From contig JBPJFZ010000001.1 of assembly GCA_051208035.1 (NCBI GenBank), positions 372,001 to 436,000 on the forward strand: 64,000 nt of DNA, read 5' to 3'. A model generated the notes under the pieces. The model saw nothing but the letters and a program-made list of their open reading frames with translations, had not been told where the DNA came from and did no database searches. How positions within the stretch are numbered: the first letter of the stretch is position 1; each line of letters starts with the position of its first letter. The position numbers and the translations under genes are program-made. Positions 1 to 8,124 of this stretch are shown here, piece by piece. This stretch comes from JACKOB01 sp024234575. Lineage in GTDB: Bacteria; Pseudomonadota; Gammaproteobacteria; Pseudomonadales; Oleiphilaceae.

Positions 1-151
1 TCTACCCCGACCAATCAATACTACCCAAGTCTACTTTTAACACCTTCACGTACAATCGCTTATCTGCGTCTAATCTCTACATAAAAAACAAATACTACAC
101 CTCGCCCACCCTTAGTAGCAAAGGTGAGCAAATTGCATCAATACAGTGTGC

Positions 152-1447
152 TCAACCAAACAATACTTGCGTCTGGAACACTTCTTTTACTACTCGATAT
201 AGTGCAAACGCATCTTGCGATCCCGCCAACTCCCGTATCGAATGCATGGCAAACTGCGGCACACCAACATCAACGGTTTTAATACCTAATGAACTAGCAG
301 TAATAGGACCAATTGTACTCCCGCAAGCCATATCAGAGCGCACCACAAAAGTTTGATATGGGACTTTTTCACGCTCGCAAACATGACGAAAAAACGCACC
401 TGTTTCGCTATTGGTTGCGTATCGCTGATTACTGTTAATTTTGATGACCGGCCCTTTGTTTAATATCGGACCATGATTGGCATCATGCTTGTCCGCATAA
501 TTGGGGTGTACACCATGAGCATTATCGGCGGAAATCAGCAACGAACCAGACAGAGCACGGCGTAAATTCTCTTGCGTGGAACATATACGTTCGAGCACGG
601 AAATCAAGAATGGCCCCTGTGCACCCTCCGCAGACATACTTCCCACTTCTTCGTGGTCATTCAATACGATAACCGAAGGCTGCCCCGGCCTGGCATCTAT
701 TATAGATTGCAGGAGCACATAGCAGCTTAATAAGTTATCGAGTCTCGCTGAACTGATGAAATCTTCCTGCAGGCCCACCAAAGCGGGAGCCTGGCAATCG
801 TAGAACGACAACTCATAGTCGAGCACTCTGTCAATATCAGAGTTGGGGTTCTCTTCCAACAATCTCTGCTTCAGCAAGTCTTTAAAGGTAATCTTTTCTT
901 CTGAAGACACCCGCATCAAAATAGCCGGCAATTCCTTTTGTGCATTGACGCTTTTATTCGTGTTGACATCACGATCAAGGTGAATCGCCAGACTAGGGAT
1001 TGTGGCAATTGGCTTTTCAAAATCCACTAATGTCGAGGCCAACCCCCCTTTCACCTCAAGATAGCTCACTCGCCCGGCGAGAGACAAGTCTCTGTCAAAC
1101 CAGGGATTTAACAGCGCACCACCATAAACCTCAACACCTAACTGAAAGTAGCCATGCCGATTAATTTCGGGTTCAGGCTTTATCTTCAGGCAAGGACTGT
1201 CAGTGTGCGCACCCGCTATTCGGAAAGGAACACAACTATCCAGCTTGTTACCGGTGACAAACGCCACCAGCGATGAGTCATTGCGCACAACATAGTATCG
1301 ACTAAGGGGTTTTAAATCCCAGCGATCACATTCCTCCAAACGCGCGAAGCCAGCCTTCACCAGTGCCGCAGATGCTGTTGATACCGCATGAAACGCCGTT
1401 GGACTGGACTTGATAAAACTCATAAGCCCCTGATTAAAAACATTCAT
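152..1447 (-). CDS. apeB: M18 family aminopeptidase (aspartyl aminopeptidase-like)
   Basis: Cytosolic zinc metallopeptidase of family M18 that removes N-terminal residues, usually acidic ones, from peptides. The 431-residue length is normal for the bacterial family. Visible signatures are HTDSPCLKIKP (His81, metal ligand), the catalytic and metal-binding NDHEEVGSMSAEGA, SADNAHGVHPNY, and the C-terminal GVPQFAMHSIRE with the last metal-binding His. The ATG start gives the family's usual short N-terminus. It stands alone and is divergent from the exonuclease-like gene that follows. In Pseudomonas the orthologue is annotated apeB; the exact substrate preference cannot be read from sequence. Nothing is truncated. 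Confidence 0.93.
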   Translation of the reverse strand: MNVFNQGLMSFIKSSPTAFHAVSTASAALVKAGFARLEECDRWDLKPLSRYYVVRNDSSLVAFVTGNKLDSCVPFRIAGAHTDSPCLKIKPEPEINRHGYFQLGVEVYGGALLNPWFDRDLSLAGRVSYLEVKGGLASTLVDFEKPIATIPSLAIHLDRDVNTNKSVNAQKELPAILMRVSSEEKITFKDLLKQRLLEENPNSDIDRVLDYELSFYDCQAPALVGLQEDFISSARLDNLLSCYVLLQSIIDARPGQPSVIVLNDHEEVGSMSAEGAQGPFLISVLERICSTQENLRRALSGSLLISADNAHGVHPNYADKHDANHGPILNKGPVIKINSNQRYATNSETGAFFRHVCEREKVPYQTFVVRSDMACGSTIGPITASSLGIKTVDVGVPQFAMHSIRELAGSQDAFALYRVVKEVFQTQVLFG

Positions 1448-1558
1448 TACAGGTAAAATCCTCGTCTACAAAAGTTAAAAGCAGTAAGCCATAATTACTG
1501 CTAGAAATCCACAGAGAGCCCTTTATAATCAGCCAACCGTTAACACAGGATATATATA

Positions 1559-2038
1559 ATGAGCACTCCCATATTCGCTGATATAGAAGCCAGCATGAAT
1601 GACGCATCCGGCTTTCCTACAGCAATCTGCTGGTCATTGGCGAACGGGGAAATAAAGTCAGTATTAATTATTCCCGAAGACGAATGGCTCGAAGACGAAG
1701 AAAACATAGAGCCTCACGTTAACATGCGTGAACTATACAACCATGGCGTGCCAGTACTCGACATCATCAGAGAAATGAACGAAGACCTGGATGGCAAAAC
1801 TGTTTACATGCCTGGCCACTACTTTGAAAATGAGTGGCTCGAAAAGCTGTTTGCCGCTTACAACATTGACCCTTCATTCGAGCCGCTCCCCTTGGCCGAG
1901 CTGCTAAACATTGACCAGGAGGATGTTCCCGGGCAGATCAATCAAATCAAACTAGATTATGCTCTGGACTCTCCACACGAATCAGAATCGAATGTCTTAG
2001 CGATGCTTTATATCGCCAGAGAAATGGGATTGATTTAG
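1559..2038 (+). CDS. DEDDh exonuclease-like protein with altered catalytic residues
   Basis: Small 159-residue protein that resembles single-domain RNase H-fold 3'-5' exonuclease-like proteins of Pseudomonas and relatives. It keeps the first motif, FADIEAS (Asp8, Glu10). The second motif, expected as a YD/FD followed by xxWLxxLF, reads HYFENEWLEKLF, with Glu90 where Asp is usual. The third motif, normally His followed five residues later by Asp, is His140 with Asn145 at the Asp position. Two of the four metal-binding acidic residues are therefore replaced, so catalytic activity is doubtful. The protein is very acidic and has no signal peptide. The ATG is preceded by an AGGATATATA stretch that could serve as ribosome binding site. 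It appears to be a single-gene unit; its role is unknown. Confidence 0.7.
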   Translation: MSTPIFADIEASMNDASGFPTAICWSLANGEIKSVLIIPEDEWLEDEENIEPHVNMRELYNHGVPVLDIIREMNEDLDGKTVYMPGHYFENEWLEKLFAAYNIDPSFEPLPLAELLNIDQEDVPGQINQIKLDYALDSPHESESNVLAMLYIAREMGLI

Positions 2039-2206
2039 CCAACAAACCAAGCAGCCAAAATACTCACAAATCATGGGTACGTTATGACAACGACGAGTTT
2101 GCTAATAAATACAACAATTTGTGAAGTAACTCTGAGTATGCCAAGCATGGTTCCTGCATAATCATACCGATAAGAAGTATCCACACACTCTAAAGAAAGT
2201 CATGGA

Positions 2207-2791
2207 ATGAAAAAACTACTACCAATATTATTAGTGTGCTCTCCACTTTTCACAGGCTACACCTCAGCAGCAGAGGATCCAGAAGAAGAGGTTCATAAAG
2301 AAGGCATCGATTATTTTGCTTTCAACGTCATGCTGATGGACTTTCGCTCAATAGGGGAAGACCAAACAGCGAAGCTTTGGGCATCTGAAGTAGTTGCTGG
2401 CACATATCTTACTGATTATGTCACTGTTGAAACGCGCGGCGGCTGGGGATGGCAAGAAGATGAAATTAAACCAAATTTTAATGTTGGCCTAAAGTATTGG
2501 TTTAGTTGGTATATGGGGCTTCACTACCCGCTAACTGAATTTCTCGAAGTCTACGGTAAATACGGCTTTTCCTTCGTAAAAGGTCAAGCTGATAAACAGG
2601 AAGGGAAAAAATATGAAGATATCCCAGAAGATTTTCTTTCCAGCACCTTTAGTGTGAGCTGGGCTCTGGGTGGTGATTTCAAATTAACCGAATCCTGGTA
2701 TTTGTCTGCAGAAGTTGGGCGCCTGCATAGCGACACGACAACTGACATTAAAACCCTACACTCAGGTCTGGGCATCAAATATCAGTTCTAA
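2207..2791 (+). CDS. OmpA-like small outer-membrane beta-barrel protein
   Basis: Predicted outer-membrane protein of 194 residues. It begins with a clear Sec signal peptide (MKKLLPILL..., cleavage probably after the Ala residues near 21-22), followed by an acidic linker and alternating aromatic/polar strands such as VTVETRGGWGW, VGLKYWF, LEVYGKYGFSF and YLSAEVGRLHS, ending in LGIKYQF with the C-terminal Phe expected by the BAM complex. About eight strands fit, as in the OMP_b-brl / OmpA-like barrel superfamily. No enzyme motif is seen. It is convergent with rlmKL. The function is unknown; a structural or adhesion role would be a guess. Confidence 0.75.
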   Translation: MKKLLPILLVCSPLFTGYTSAAEDPEEEVHKEGIDYFAFNVMLMDFRSIGEDQTAKLWASEVVAGTYLTDYVTVETRGGWGWQEDEIKPNFNVGLKYWFSWYMGLHYPLTEFLEVYGKYGFSFVKGQADKQEGKKYEDIPEDFLSSTFSVSWALGGDFKLTESWYLSAEVGRLHSDTTTDIKTLHSGLGIKYQF

Positions 2792-2806
2792 CTACCCTAT
2801 TGAGCA

Positions 2807-2834
2807 CGCCGGCCATCCTTAATGACAGCCGGCG
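2807..2834. terminator. Possible hairpin between convergent genes
   Basis: A 6-bp perfect GC stem (CGCCGG/CCGGCG) with a 16-nt loop lies in the 61-bp gap between the barrel gene and rlmKL. It lacks a good T-run on either side, so it is only a weak terminator candidate. Confidence 0.35.
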
Positions 2835-2852
2835 CAATGGTCTTTAGTTAAC

Positions 2853-5084
2853 TCAATTACCATTGATGTTGATCTTTTCTTTAATAATCCAGCAATGATG
2901 AATCCCCGCGTTACGTTTAAAATCCTGATCAATTGTTTTATCGGTGATTTCCTGAACATTAAATTTAGAAAAAACCGCATCATCAAGACTGAACTTTCTC
3001 AGGTTATTCGAAAACACCAAAACCCCGTTGCCAGCCAAAAGTCTCATGCACTCGTCAATCAAAATGCCATGATCTCGCTGTACATCAAAAATACCCTGCA
3101 TTTTTTTCGAGTTGGAAAATGTCGGCGGATCTAAAAAGATAAGATCAAACGTCCCTTTTGCACCTTTCACCCACTCCATACAGTCTGCCCGCTCGAAAAG
3201 ATGCTTAGTGCCAGAAAAACCATTAATTGCCAGGTTCTCCTTTGCCCACCCCAGGTACGTATTCGACATATCGACACTTACCGATGAGGCAGCGCCACCT
3301 TTTACAGCATGCAAGGTGGCAACCCCGGTATAGCAGAACAGATTCAAAAACCGCTTCCCGGCTGCGTTGTCCTGAATCCACTTTCGCACCGGCCGATGAT
3401 CAAGAAACAATCCGGTATCAAGGTAATCTGTTAAGTTAACGAGGACTCTCACACCATACTCATTAACTTCAAACTTTTGCGATACGCCTGCGACTTTTTC
3501 GTATTGGGAATCACCACTTTGCCGTTGCCTGCGCTTATAAATCATCTTTCCTGGATTAACATTCAGCTCGTCGCGAATGACAGCTAAGGCTTCAAGGAAT
3601 CGCTCCTGTGCGGATTCCGGATCAATCGACTTCGGTGCAACGTATTCTTGGATATGATACCAATCCTGATACACATCAATGGCCATAGCATACTCGGGCA
3701 TATCCGCATCATAAAGTCGGTAACAGGATACGCCACTCTTCGCCAACCACTTACTTAAGGACTTAACATTTTTCTTCAAGCGGTTAGCAAACATGGCTGC
3801 TCTCTCCGGGTGCACTACCTGCCACCCCTTACCCCGCCCGCCCATCAGCGCAGCATCATCTTTAAAAGAGGTTGCCTTTAGGTCGACCAAAAAGAGCTCA
3901 CAGGGAATGGTTCCATTAGACAACTTATACTTTTTAAGATATCTCCACCGCGTATGGGCAAACAAATCAGTATTGCCGGTAAACACCGCAAACTCCCATG
4001 CTGATCGACCTTGCGGCTCTTCTTTGGTATCGGTGTCAATATCGGAGTCCGCTTCGGTAGCAAACAATTTTACGGCCTCACCAAGCTCACGATACAGTTC
4101 TTTTAACTCTGACACTTCGCCGATACGAGCACCATAGGGTGGGTTGCAGACAATTAACCCACCTTGCACACCGCTTGGTTTTTGCAATGCGCGCAAGGGT
4201 TGTTTGATAAATGAAATCACATCTCCAAGCCCTGCTCTATCGGCATTTCTTCTAGCGGTGTCCAAGGTGTTTGCCGACCAGTCGTAACCAAAAAACTTAG
4301 TATTTAATGAGGACATTCCTTTTTCAAATCGATCAAAAGCGACGTCTTTTAAATCTCCCCACAGCGACGGATCAAAGCTTTTCCATCCAAAGAAACCGAA
4401 GTAGTCCCGAGAAAGACCGGGCGCTCGATCAGCCAGAATCATCGCAGCTTCAATAAGTAACGTCCCGGAGCCACACATAGGATCAATTACGGCACAAGTT
4501 TGATGGTTAGCGCCTCGCAGCTGGCCCACACCAGCCCTTAATAAAATTGCGCAGGCCAGATTTTCTTTTAGTGGTGCAACACCTGCTTCGGTGCGGTAAC
4601 CGCGCATATGCAGACTCTCGCCAGACAGATCCAACGAAATAGTCGCCTTGCCTTTGCGCAAATGAGCATTCACCCTCAGGTCCGGCCTCAGTGCCTGCAC
4701 AGTTGGCCTGACTCCGGTTTTTTCGCGTATTTGATCAACCACCGCGTCTTTTACCTTTTGTGCACCAAAGACAGTATTGGTAATACCTTCGTTTGTGCCA
4801 GAGAAATCTACAGCCATTGATAGCTCTGGCTCCATATGCAGCAACCAATCAATTTGTTGTGTTCCTGCATAAAGATCAGCGGCACTCAAACAATCAAACT
4901 CCACCAAAGGCAGAAGCACCCGGTTTGCCAATCTTGACCACAAGCAAATTTCGTATATTTTCTCCTGTGTGACATCACAATACACTCCATAGTTAGTTAC
5001 TTTGACCTGTTCGGCACCTAAGTCTTTCAGCTCTTCTTCCAGTAACGTTTCCAACCCTTTAGGGCAGGTGCAAAATAACTTCAT
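2853..5084 (-). CDS. rlmL: Bifunctional 23S rRNA methyltransferase RlmKL (m2G2445 / m7G2069)
   Basis: Fused rRNA methyltransferase of 743 residues that modifies two guanines of 23S rRNA using S-adenosylmethionine. Order of parts: N-terminal ferredoxin-like/THUMP region starting MKLFCTCPKGLE; first Rossmann methyltransferase (RlmL) with DPMCGSGTLLIEAA and the catalytic NPPYG at 314-318; a central linker; second methyltransferase (RlmK) with LNLFCYTGVATL and the DPPTFSNSKKM motif starting at about residue 652. Length and domain order match the gammaproteobacterial fusion. The gene is transcribed alone, divergent from rmf, which is also a ribosome-related gene and its neighbour in Pseudomonas. 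Confidence 0.96.
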   Translation of the reverse strand: MKLFCTCPKGLETLLEEELKDLGAEQVKVTNYGVYCDVTQEKIYEICLWSRLANRVLLPLVEFDCLSAADLYAGTQQIDWLLHMEPELSMAVDFSGTNEGITNTVFGAQKVKDAVVDQIREKTGVRPTVQALRPDLRVNAHLRKGKATISLDLSGESLHMRGYRTEAGVAPLKENLACAILLRAGVGQLRGANHQTCAVIDPMCGSGTLLIEAAMILADRAPGLSRDYFGFFGWKSFDPSLWGDLKDVAFDRFEKGMSSLNTKFFGYDWSANTLDTARRNADRAGLGDVISFIKQPLRALQKPSGVQGGLIVCNPPYGARIGEVSELKELYRELGEAVKLFATEADSDIDTDTKEEPQGRSAWEFAVFTGNTDLFAHTRWRYLKKYKLSNGTIPCELFLVDLKATSFKDDAALMGGRGKGWQVVHPERAAMFANRLKKNVKSLSKWLAKSGVSCYRLYDADMPEYAMAIDVYQDWYHIQEYVAPKSIDPESAQERFLEALAVIRDELNVNPGKMIYKRRQRQSGDSQYEKVAGVSQKFEVNEYGVRVLVNLTDYLDTGLFLDHRPVRKWIQDNAAGKRFLNLFCYTGVATLHAVKGGAASSVSVDMSNTYLGWAKENLAINGFSGTKHLFERADCMEWVKGAKGTFDLIFLDPPTFSNSKKMQGIFDVQRDHGILIDECMRLLAGNGVLVFSNNLRKFSLDDAVFSKFNVQEITDKTIDQDFKRNAGIHHCWIIKEKININGN

Positions 5085-5500
5085 ATTTGAAATCCACAGT
5101 CATTATAAAAAAAAAGTATAAGCGAAATTTTCAACAATCCGGCCTGATTGACTAAAAAAGGAACAGCATAAAACAGGCGCTTAGCAGCATATATCTCATA
5201 TTCGTATATAAAATATGTTTTTTAGAAGAAATAATTTGTATACATCACTTCATTTTATGGTTTACCTTCAAAGCGTGGTTTTGAAAAGAACCACCGAATC
5301 TGAAATAACTTTTCAATGAGGTAATGAATGCCGTTAGTGGCTTTCCCAACATCATTGCGATCCTCGCTCTTTCTGCAACATGGTATCAGCAGAGTTCGTC
5401 TATTGTCATATTAACTTCGTATGGAGGTCTTAAACACGCTGCCGGTATCAAATGTCGTTAAAAGAAAGAGCCCAAGAGCACTTAGTGAGGTTATATAAGA
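5085..5500. other. Intergenic region between divergent rlmL and rmf
   Basis: 416 bp, AT-rich on the rlmL side. It must hold the promoters of both genes. An inverted repeat GTGGTT...AACCAC (5275-5294, 8-nt loop) lies about 200 bp before rmf. A 44-codon frame starting at 5324 sits next to a GAGG, but the spacing is only two bases and its product shows no convincing character, so it is not called. The long leader is compatible with growth-phase control of rmf, but no recognised operator was seen. Confidence 0.5.
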
Positions 5501-5710
5501 ATGAGAAGACAAAAACGTGATCTGTCCCAAAGAGCATACAAAAGAGGCTATCAGGCAGGAGTAAGCGGTCGTTCTAAAGATATATGTCCAACTGGTAGTG
5601 AAGCCCTGCGTCAAGAGTGGATAAGCGGATGGCGGGATGGCAGAGTAGATAATTGGGATGGGCTCAAAGGAGTCTCAGGAATTCATAAAGTTGCCGCCGT
5701 TAGCGGATAA
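5501..5710 (+). CDS. rmf: Ribosome modulation factor
   Basis: Small basic protein of 69 residues that binds 70S ribosomes and promotes their pairing into inactive 100S dimers in stationary phase. The body matches the family closely: RDLSQRAYKRGYQAG near the start, the conserved SGRSKDICP segment, and EALRQEWISGWRDGR. The ATG follows GAGG with acceptable spacing. It is monocistronic and closed by a strong terminator. In Pseudomonas rmf also sits between rlmL and pyrD, which supports the call. Length is slightly above the E. coli 55 residues because of a C-terminal tail, as in Pseudomonas. Confidence 0.95.
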   Translation: MRRQKRDLSQRAYKRGYQAGVSGRSKDICPTGSEALRQEWISGWRDGRVDNWDGLKGVSGIHKVAAVSG

Positions 5711-5762
5711 GTATTCACCCTCAAATTGATCTGGATATTAGAGGCTTATAGCCCTCTATCAT

Positions 5763-5790
5763 AACGGCCTGTTTTAACAGGCCGTTTTCT
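5763..5790 (+). terminator. Rho-independent terminator of rmf
   Basis: Perfect 9-bp stem AACGGCCTG/CAGGCCGTT with a TTTTAA loop, followed by TTCTT. It lies 50 bp after the rmf stop and could also act against pyrD read-through. Confidence 0.85.
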
Positions 5791-5836
5791 TAATCATCTA
5801 CAGCACCTAATTCATAGCGATACAACTTCATCTGTA

Positions 5837-6880
5837 CTATAAACGGTTAGTATTTCGTACCTTATACTCGAATACTGCATCTGCAACCTGCTTTATTAAT
5901 TTAGGCCCCTTATAAATAAAACCGGTATAAATTTGCACAAGCTTTGCGCCTGCCTCCATTTTTTCTATTGCAGATTCACCATCATAAATACCGCCAACGG
6001 CAATAATAGGTATATTTTCCCCAAGTCGATCATGAAGCGCCCTGACAACTGCTGTGGACGCTTTACGCAAAGGTGCGCCACTCAGCCCGCCAGCCTCCTG
6101 ACTTAAAGGGTGCTTTTTAACAAGCTCTCTCGATACAGTAGTGTTGGTCGCTATAACACCATCCATTTCAAACTCTAGTAATTGTGCCGTTACCAGGTCA
6201 ATCTCATCGTCTGTCAGGTCTGGTGCGATTTTTACAGCAATCGGCACATAGCGATCACAAATTGCAGTCTGCCGGATCTGCTCTTCCTTAACCGCTGAGA
6301 GCAATTGCTTCATAGAATCCCCAAACTGCAAAGATCGTAAACCGGGGGTGTTTGGAGATGATACGTTGATCGTAATATAGTCAGCCAAAGGATATGCAGC
6401 GACAATCCCTTTTATATAATCCGAAGCAGCATTTTCAACAGGCGTTGAAAAATTTTTACCGACATTAATCCCTAATGGCACCTGGCTTTTACGGTTTCGA
6501 ACTTTCTCTACCACATAATCCAGGCCTTTATTATTAAATCCCATTCGGTTAATGATGGCTTCATGCTCTTTGAGTCGAAACAGTCTTGGTAATGGGTTTC
6601 CTGGCTGAGCAAGCGGGGTAACTGTACCCACCTCAACAAACCCGAAACCTAATGCGGAGAAAGCATCTATATGTTCTGCATTTTTATCCAACCCAGCAGC
6701 CAAGCCCACCGGATTAGGAAATTCGATTCCCATAACCTTTGTCGGTTGCGATAAAGGCTGCTTAATCAAACCTTGTAGAAGCCCAACCCTGTGCGCAGCA
6801 CTAAGCAAATCCAAAGAAAGCTCATGCGCCGTTTCAGGAGAAAACATGAATAGAATATTGCGAAATAACGAATAAGACAT
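5837..6880 (-). CDS. pyrD: Dihydroorotate dehydrogenase (quinone), class 2
   Basis: Membrane-associated FMN flavoprotein that oxidises dihydroorotate to orotate with ubiquinone in pyrimidine synthesis. The 347-residue length and the amphipathic N-terminus (MSYSLFRNILFMFSPETAHE) are typical of class 2. Signatures are NPVGLAAGLDKN, GFGFVEVGTVTPLAQPGNP, the catalytic-Ser segment ITINVSSPNTPGLR, and the phosphate-binding IIAVGGIYDGESA. It is alone on its strand. pyrF and pyrC are elsewhere in the window, so the pyrimidine genes are dispersed, as usual in gammaproteobacteria. Confidence 0.97.
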   Translation of the reverse strand: MSYSLFRNILFMFSPETAHELSLDLLSAAHRVGLLQGLIKQPLSQPTKVMGIEFPNPVGLAAGLDKNAEHIDAFSALGFGFVEVGTVTPLAQPGNPLPRLFRLKEHEAIINRMGFNNKGLDYVVEKVRNRKSQVPLGINVGKNFSTPVENAASDYIKGIVAAYPLADYITINVSSPNTPGLRSLQFGDSMKQLLSAVKEEQIRQTAICDRYVPIAVKIAPDLTDDEIDLVTAQLLEFEMDGVIATNTTVSRELVKKHPLSQEAGGLSGAPLRKASTAVVRALHDRLGENIPIIAVGGIYDGESAIEKMEAGAKLVQIYTGFIYKGPKLIKQVADAVFEYKVRNTNRL

Positions 6881-6924
6881 CCTAAGGGCACCTTCACCAC
6901 ATTTAAAGGGGAAGAGTATACAAC

Positions 6925-7017
6925 ATGCCGAACTCAGTCTCTAACCAAAAGCGTCGGTTAAAACGTATGAAGCGAGCTGCTTCTTTTCTGAAAGCGATCA
7001 GGGATGCCATAGAATAG
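6925..7017 (+). CDS. Possible 30-residue basic peptide
   Basis: Short frame of 30 codons (MPNSVSNQKRRLKRMK...) divergent from pyrD. It is preceded by AAAGGGGAAGAG, a purine-rich sequence that could act as ribosome binding site about nine bases before the ATG. The product is strongly basic at its start (KRRLKRMKR) with a possible short amphipathic helix after it. I do not recognise a family. The case rests only on the ribosome-binding-like sequence and composition, and a chance frame of this length is quite possible. Confidence 0.35.
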   Translation: MPNSVSNQKRRLKRMKRAASFLKAIRDAIE

Positions 7018-7549
7018 CTTTAACAATAACCGAAAATATTCACTTAAGTACATTTTTCGCATCAATAGTTAAGATAGCGTGAAAAGCCCTCATCAAATTA
7101 AAGCCTCAGCGATAAGGCCTGCGCTTAAGAACCACCCAGCAAACAATAATTTTGCAATCACACCACAAGAGATTTGACGCTAACAAAAATATCTTCAGAG
7201 GTGACAGTTATTTGACAAACTCTTACTTTATCCACCATTTCTGTGGATAACTTTGTGCAAAAGCCTTGAGAAAACCTCTGAAGCCCGCTAAATTAGAATA
7301 AATAACTTAAATTGATCATATTTTAATCAATCTAAATAACCTTTATATTCATACACTTACATTTTTCAAGCATTATTTTAGAGATTCCGCCGGAAAATCC
7401 ACTCGTTTTTTAGCCTTTAGTAAGATTGTGCATAAAGATGCCGCAAACAGTAAGCGTTAGATGGCAGAAAATGTATTTATGAGGGGCTAACAGCAAAGCT
7501 AGGTGGCAGAAAAACCAGCGCCCTTCAAGCTTTTAGAACAAAAAAACTG
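7018..7549. other. Intergenic region with clustered DnaA-box matches and AT-rich tract
   Basis: 532 bp with no convincing gene. It holds three perfect matches to the DnaA-box consensus TTWTNCACA, all in reverse orientation (7242-7250 TGTGGATAA, 7255-7263 TGTGCAAAA, 7427-7435 TGTGCATAA), plus a one-mismatch copy TTATCCACC at 7228-7236. Between them is a very AT-rich stretch of about 90 bp (about 7290-7380) containing a GATC. None of the usual origin neighbours (dnaA, dnaN, mnmG, parAB) is in the window. Confidence 0.5.
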
Positions 7550-7828
7550 CTAAAGAAACCTAAGGCCGACACCATCATTGGTGTCACGTACAACCTTCAT
7601 ATCAAGAACAGGATCCTCTTTCCCCAACAACCCTTTTACTTTTACGGAAACAATTGTGCCCTCTGGCGGTAATGTCTTTTTAGGATCAACCAGAATAAAA
7701 ATACCGCCGTCAGACATATCCCAGGTTTTCAACTTCGCGACGCCGTACATCGGGTGAAAAATCTCTACATTGAAATTAACCCGCATGCGACGAAAATTTC
7801 TTCGTTCAGGTAAGCCTTTGACGTCCAT
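7550..7828 (-). CDS. Stand-alone PilZ-domain c-di-GMP-binding protein
   Basis: A single PilZ domain of 92 residues. It carries the arginine motif as ERRNFRRMRV near residues 8-17 and the second motif as DMSDGGIFI (D/NxSxxG), both needed to bind cyclic di-GMP in characterised PilZ proteins. There is no partner domain, signal peptide or membrane segment, so it is likely a cytoplasmic adaptor. The neighbours give no target. It is monocistronic. An intact binding motif is seen directly; which process it controls is unknown. Together with the GGDEF protein at 27 kb and the MshEN protein at 60 kb it shows active c-di-GMP signalling. Confidence 0.85.
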   Translation of the reverse strand: MDVKGLPERRNFRRMRVNFNVEIFHPMYGVAKLKTWDMSDGGIFILVDPKKTLPPEGTIVSVKVKGLLGKEDPVLDMKVVRDTNDGVGLRFL

Positions 7829-8124
7829 TCCTTGCCCCTATCCTTTTGTTTTAATTATGCTTACACAGTAATACAAGGTTGATAAAAAGTGAACTACTAC
7901 CAACTGGTAACCCGCTACGCGTAAAATAAGCCGATCTCATAACGAACAACTATATGCACCCTCGTACCATTTAATTATAGGCAGATGACTACTTATTACT
8001 GTTGGCTAGTTCTCGCTCGAAAAGGTATGAGGACACAATTTGTTGAAAAAAATGTGCTACCGCTTACTATTAGCGTGGCAATGCATCTAACGCCCAACGA
8101 ACACTATTGAAAAGAAGCCCAGTC

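Noticed and set aside
1..357. Plus-strand frame open from the window edge across the end of apeB
   Set aside because: It runs antisense through well-conserved apeB codons and the translation is not like any protein I know; the first 150 bases alone are too short to call.
5324..5461. 44-codon frame in the rmf upstream region
   Set aside because: GAGG is only two bases from the ATG, and the product has no clear character; left as intergenic.
7228..7435. Chromosomal origin of replication
   Set aside because: DnaA boxes are present but no dnaA, dnaN, mnmG or parAB is near; reported only as a DnaA-box cluster.
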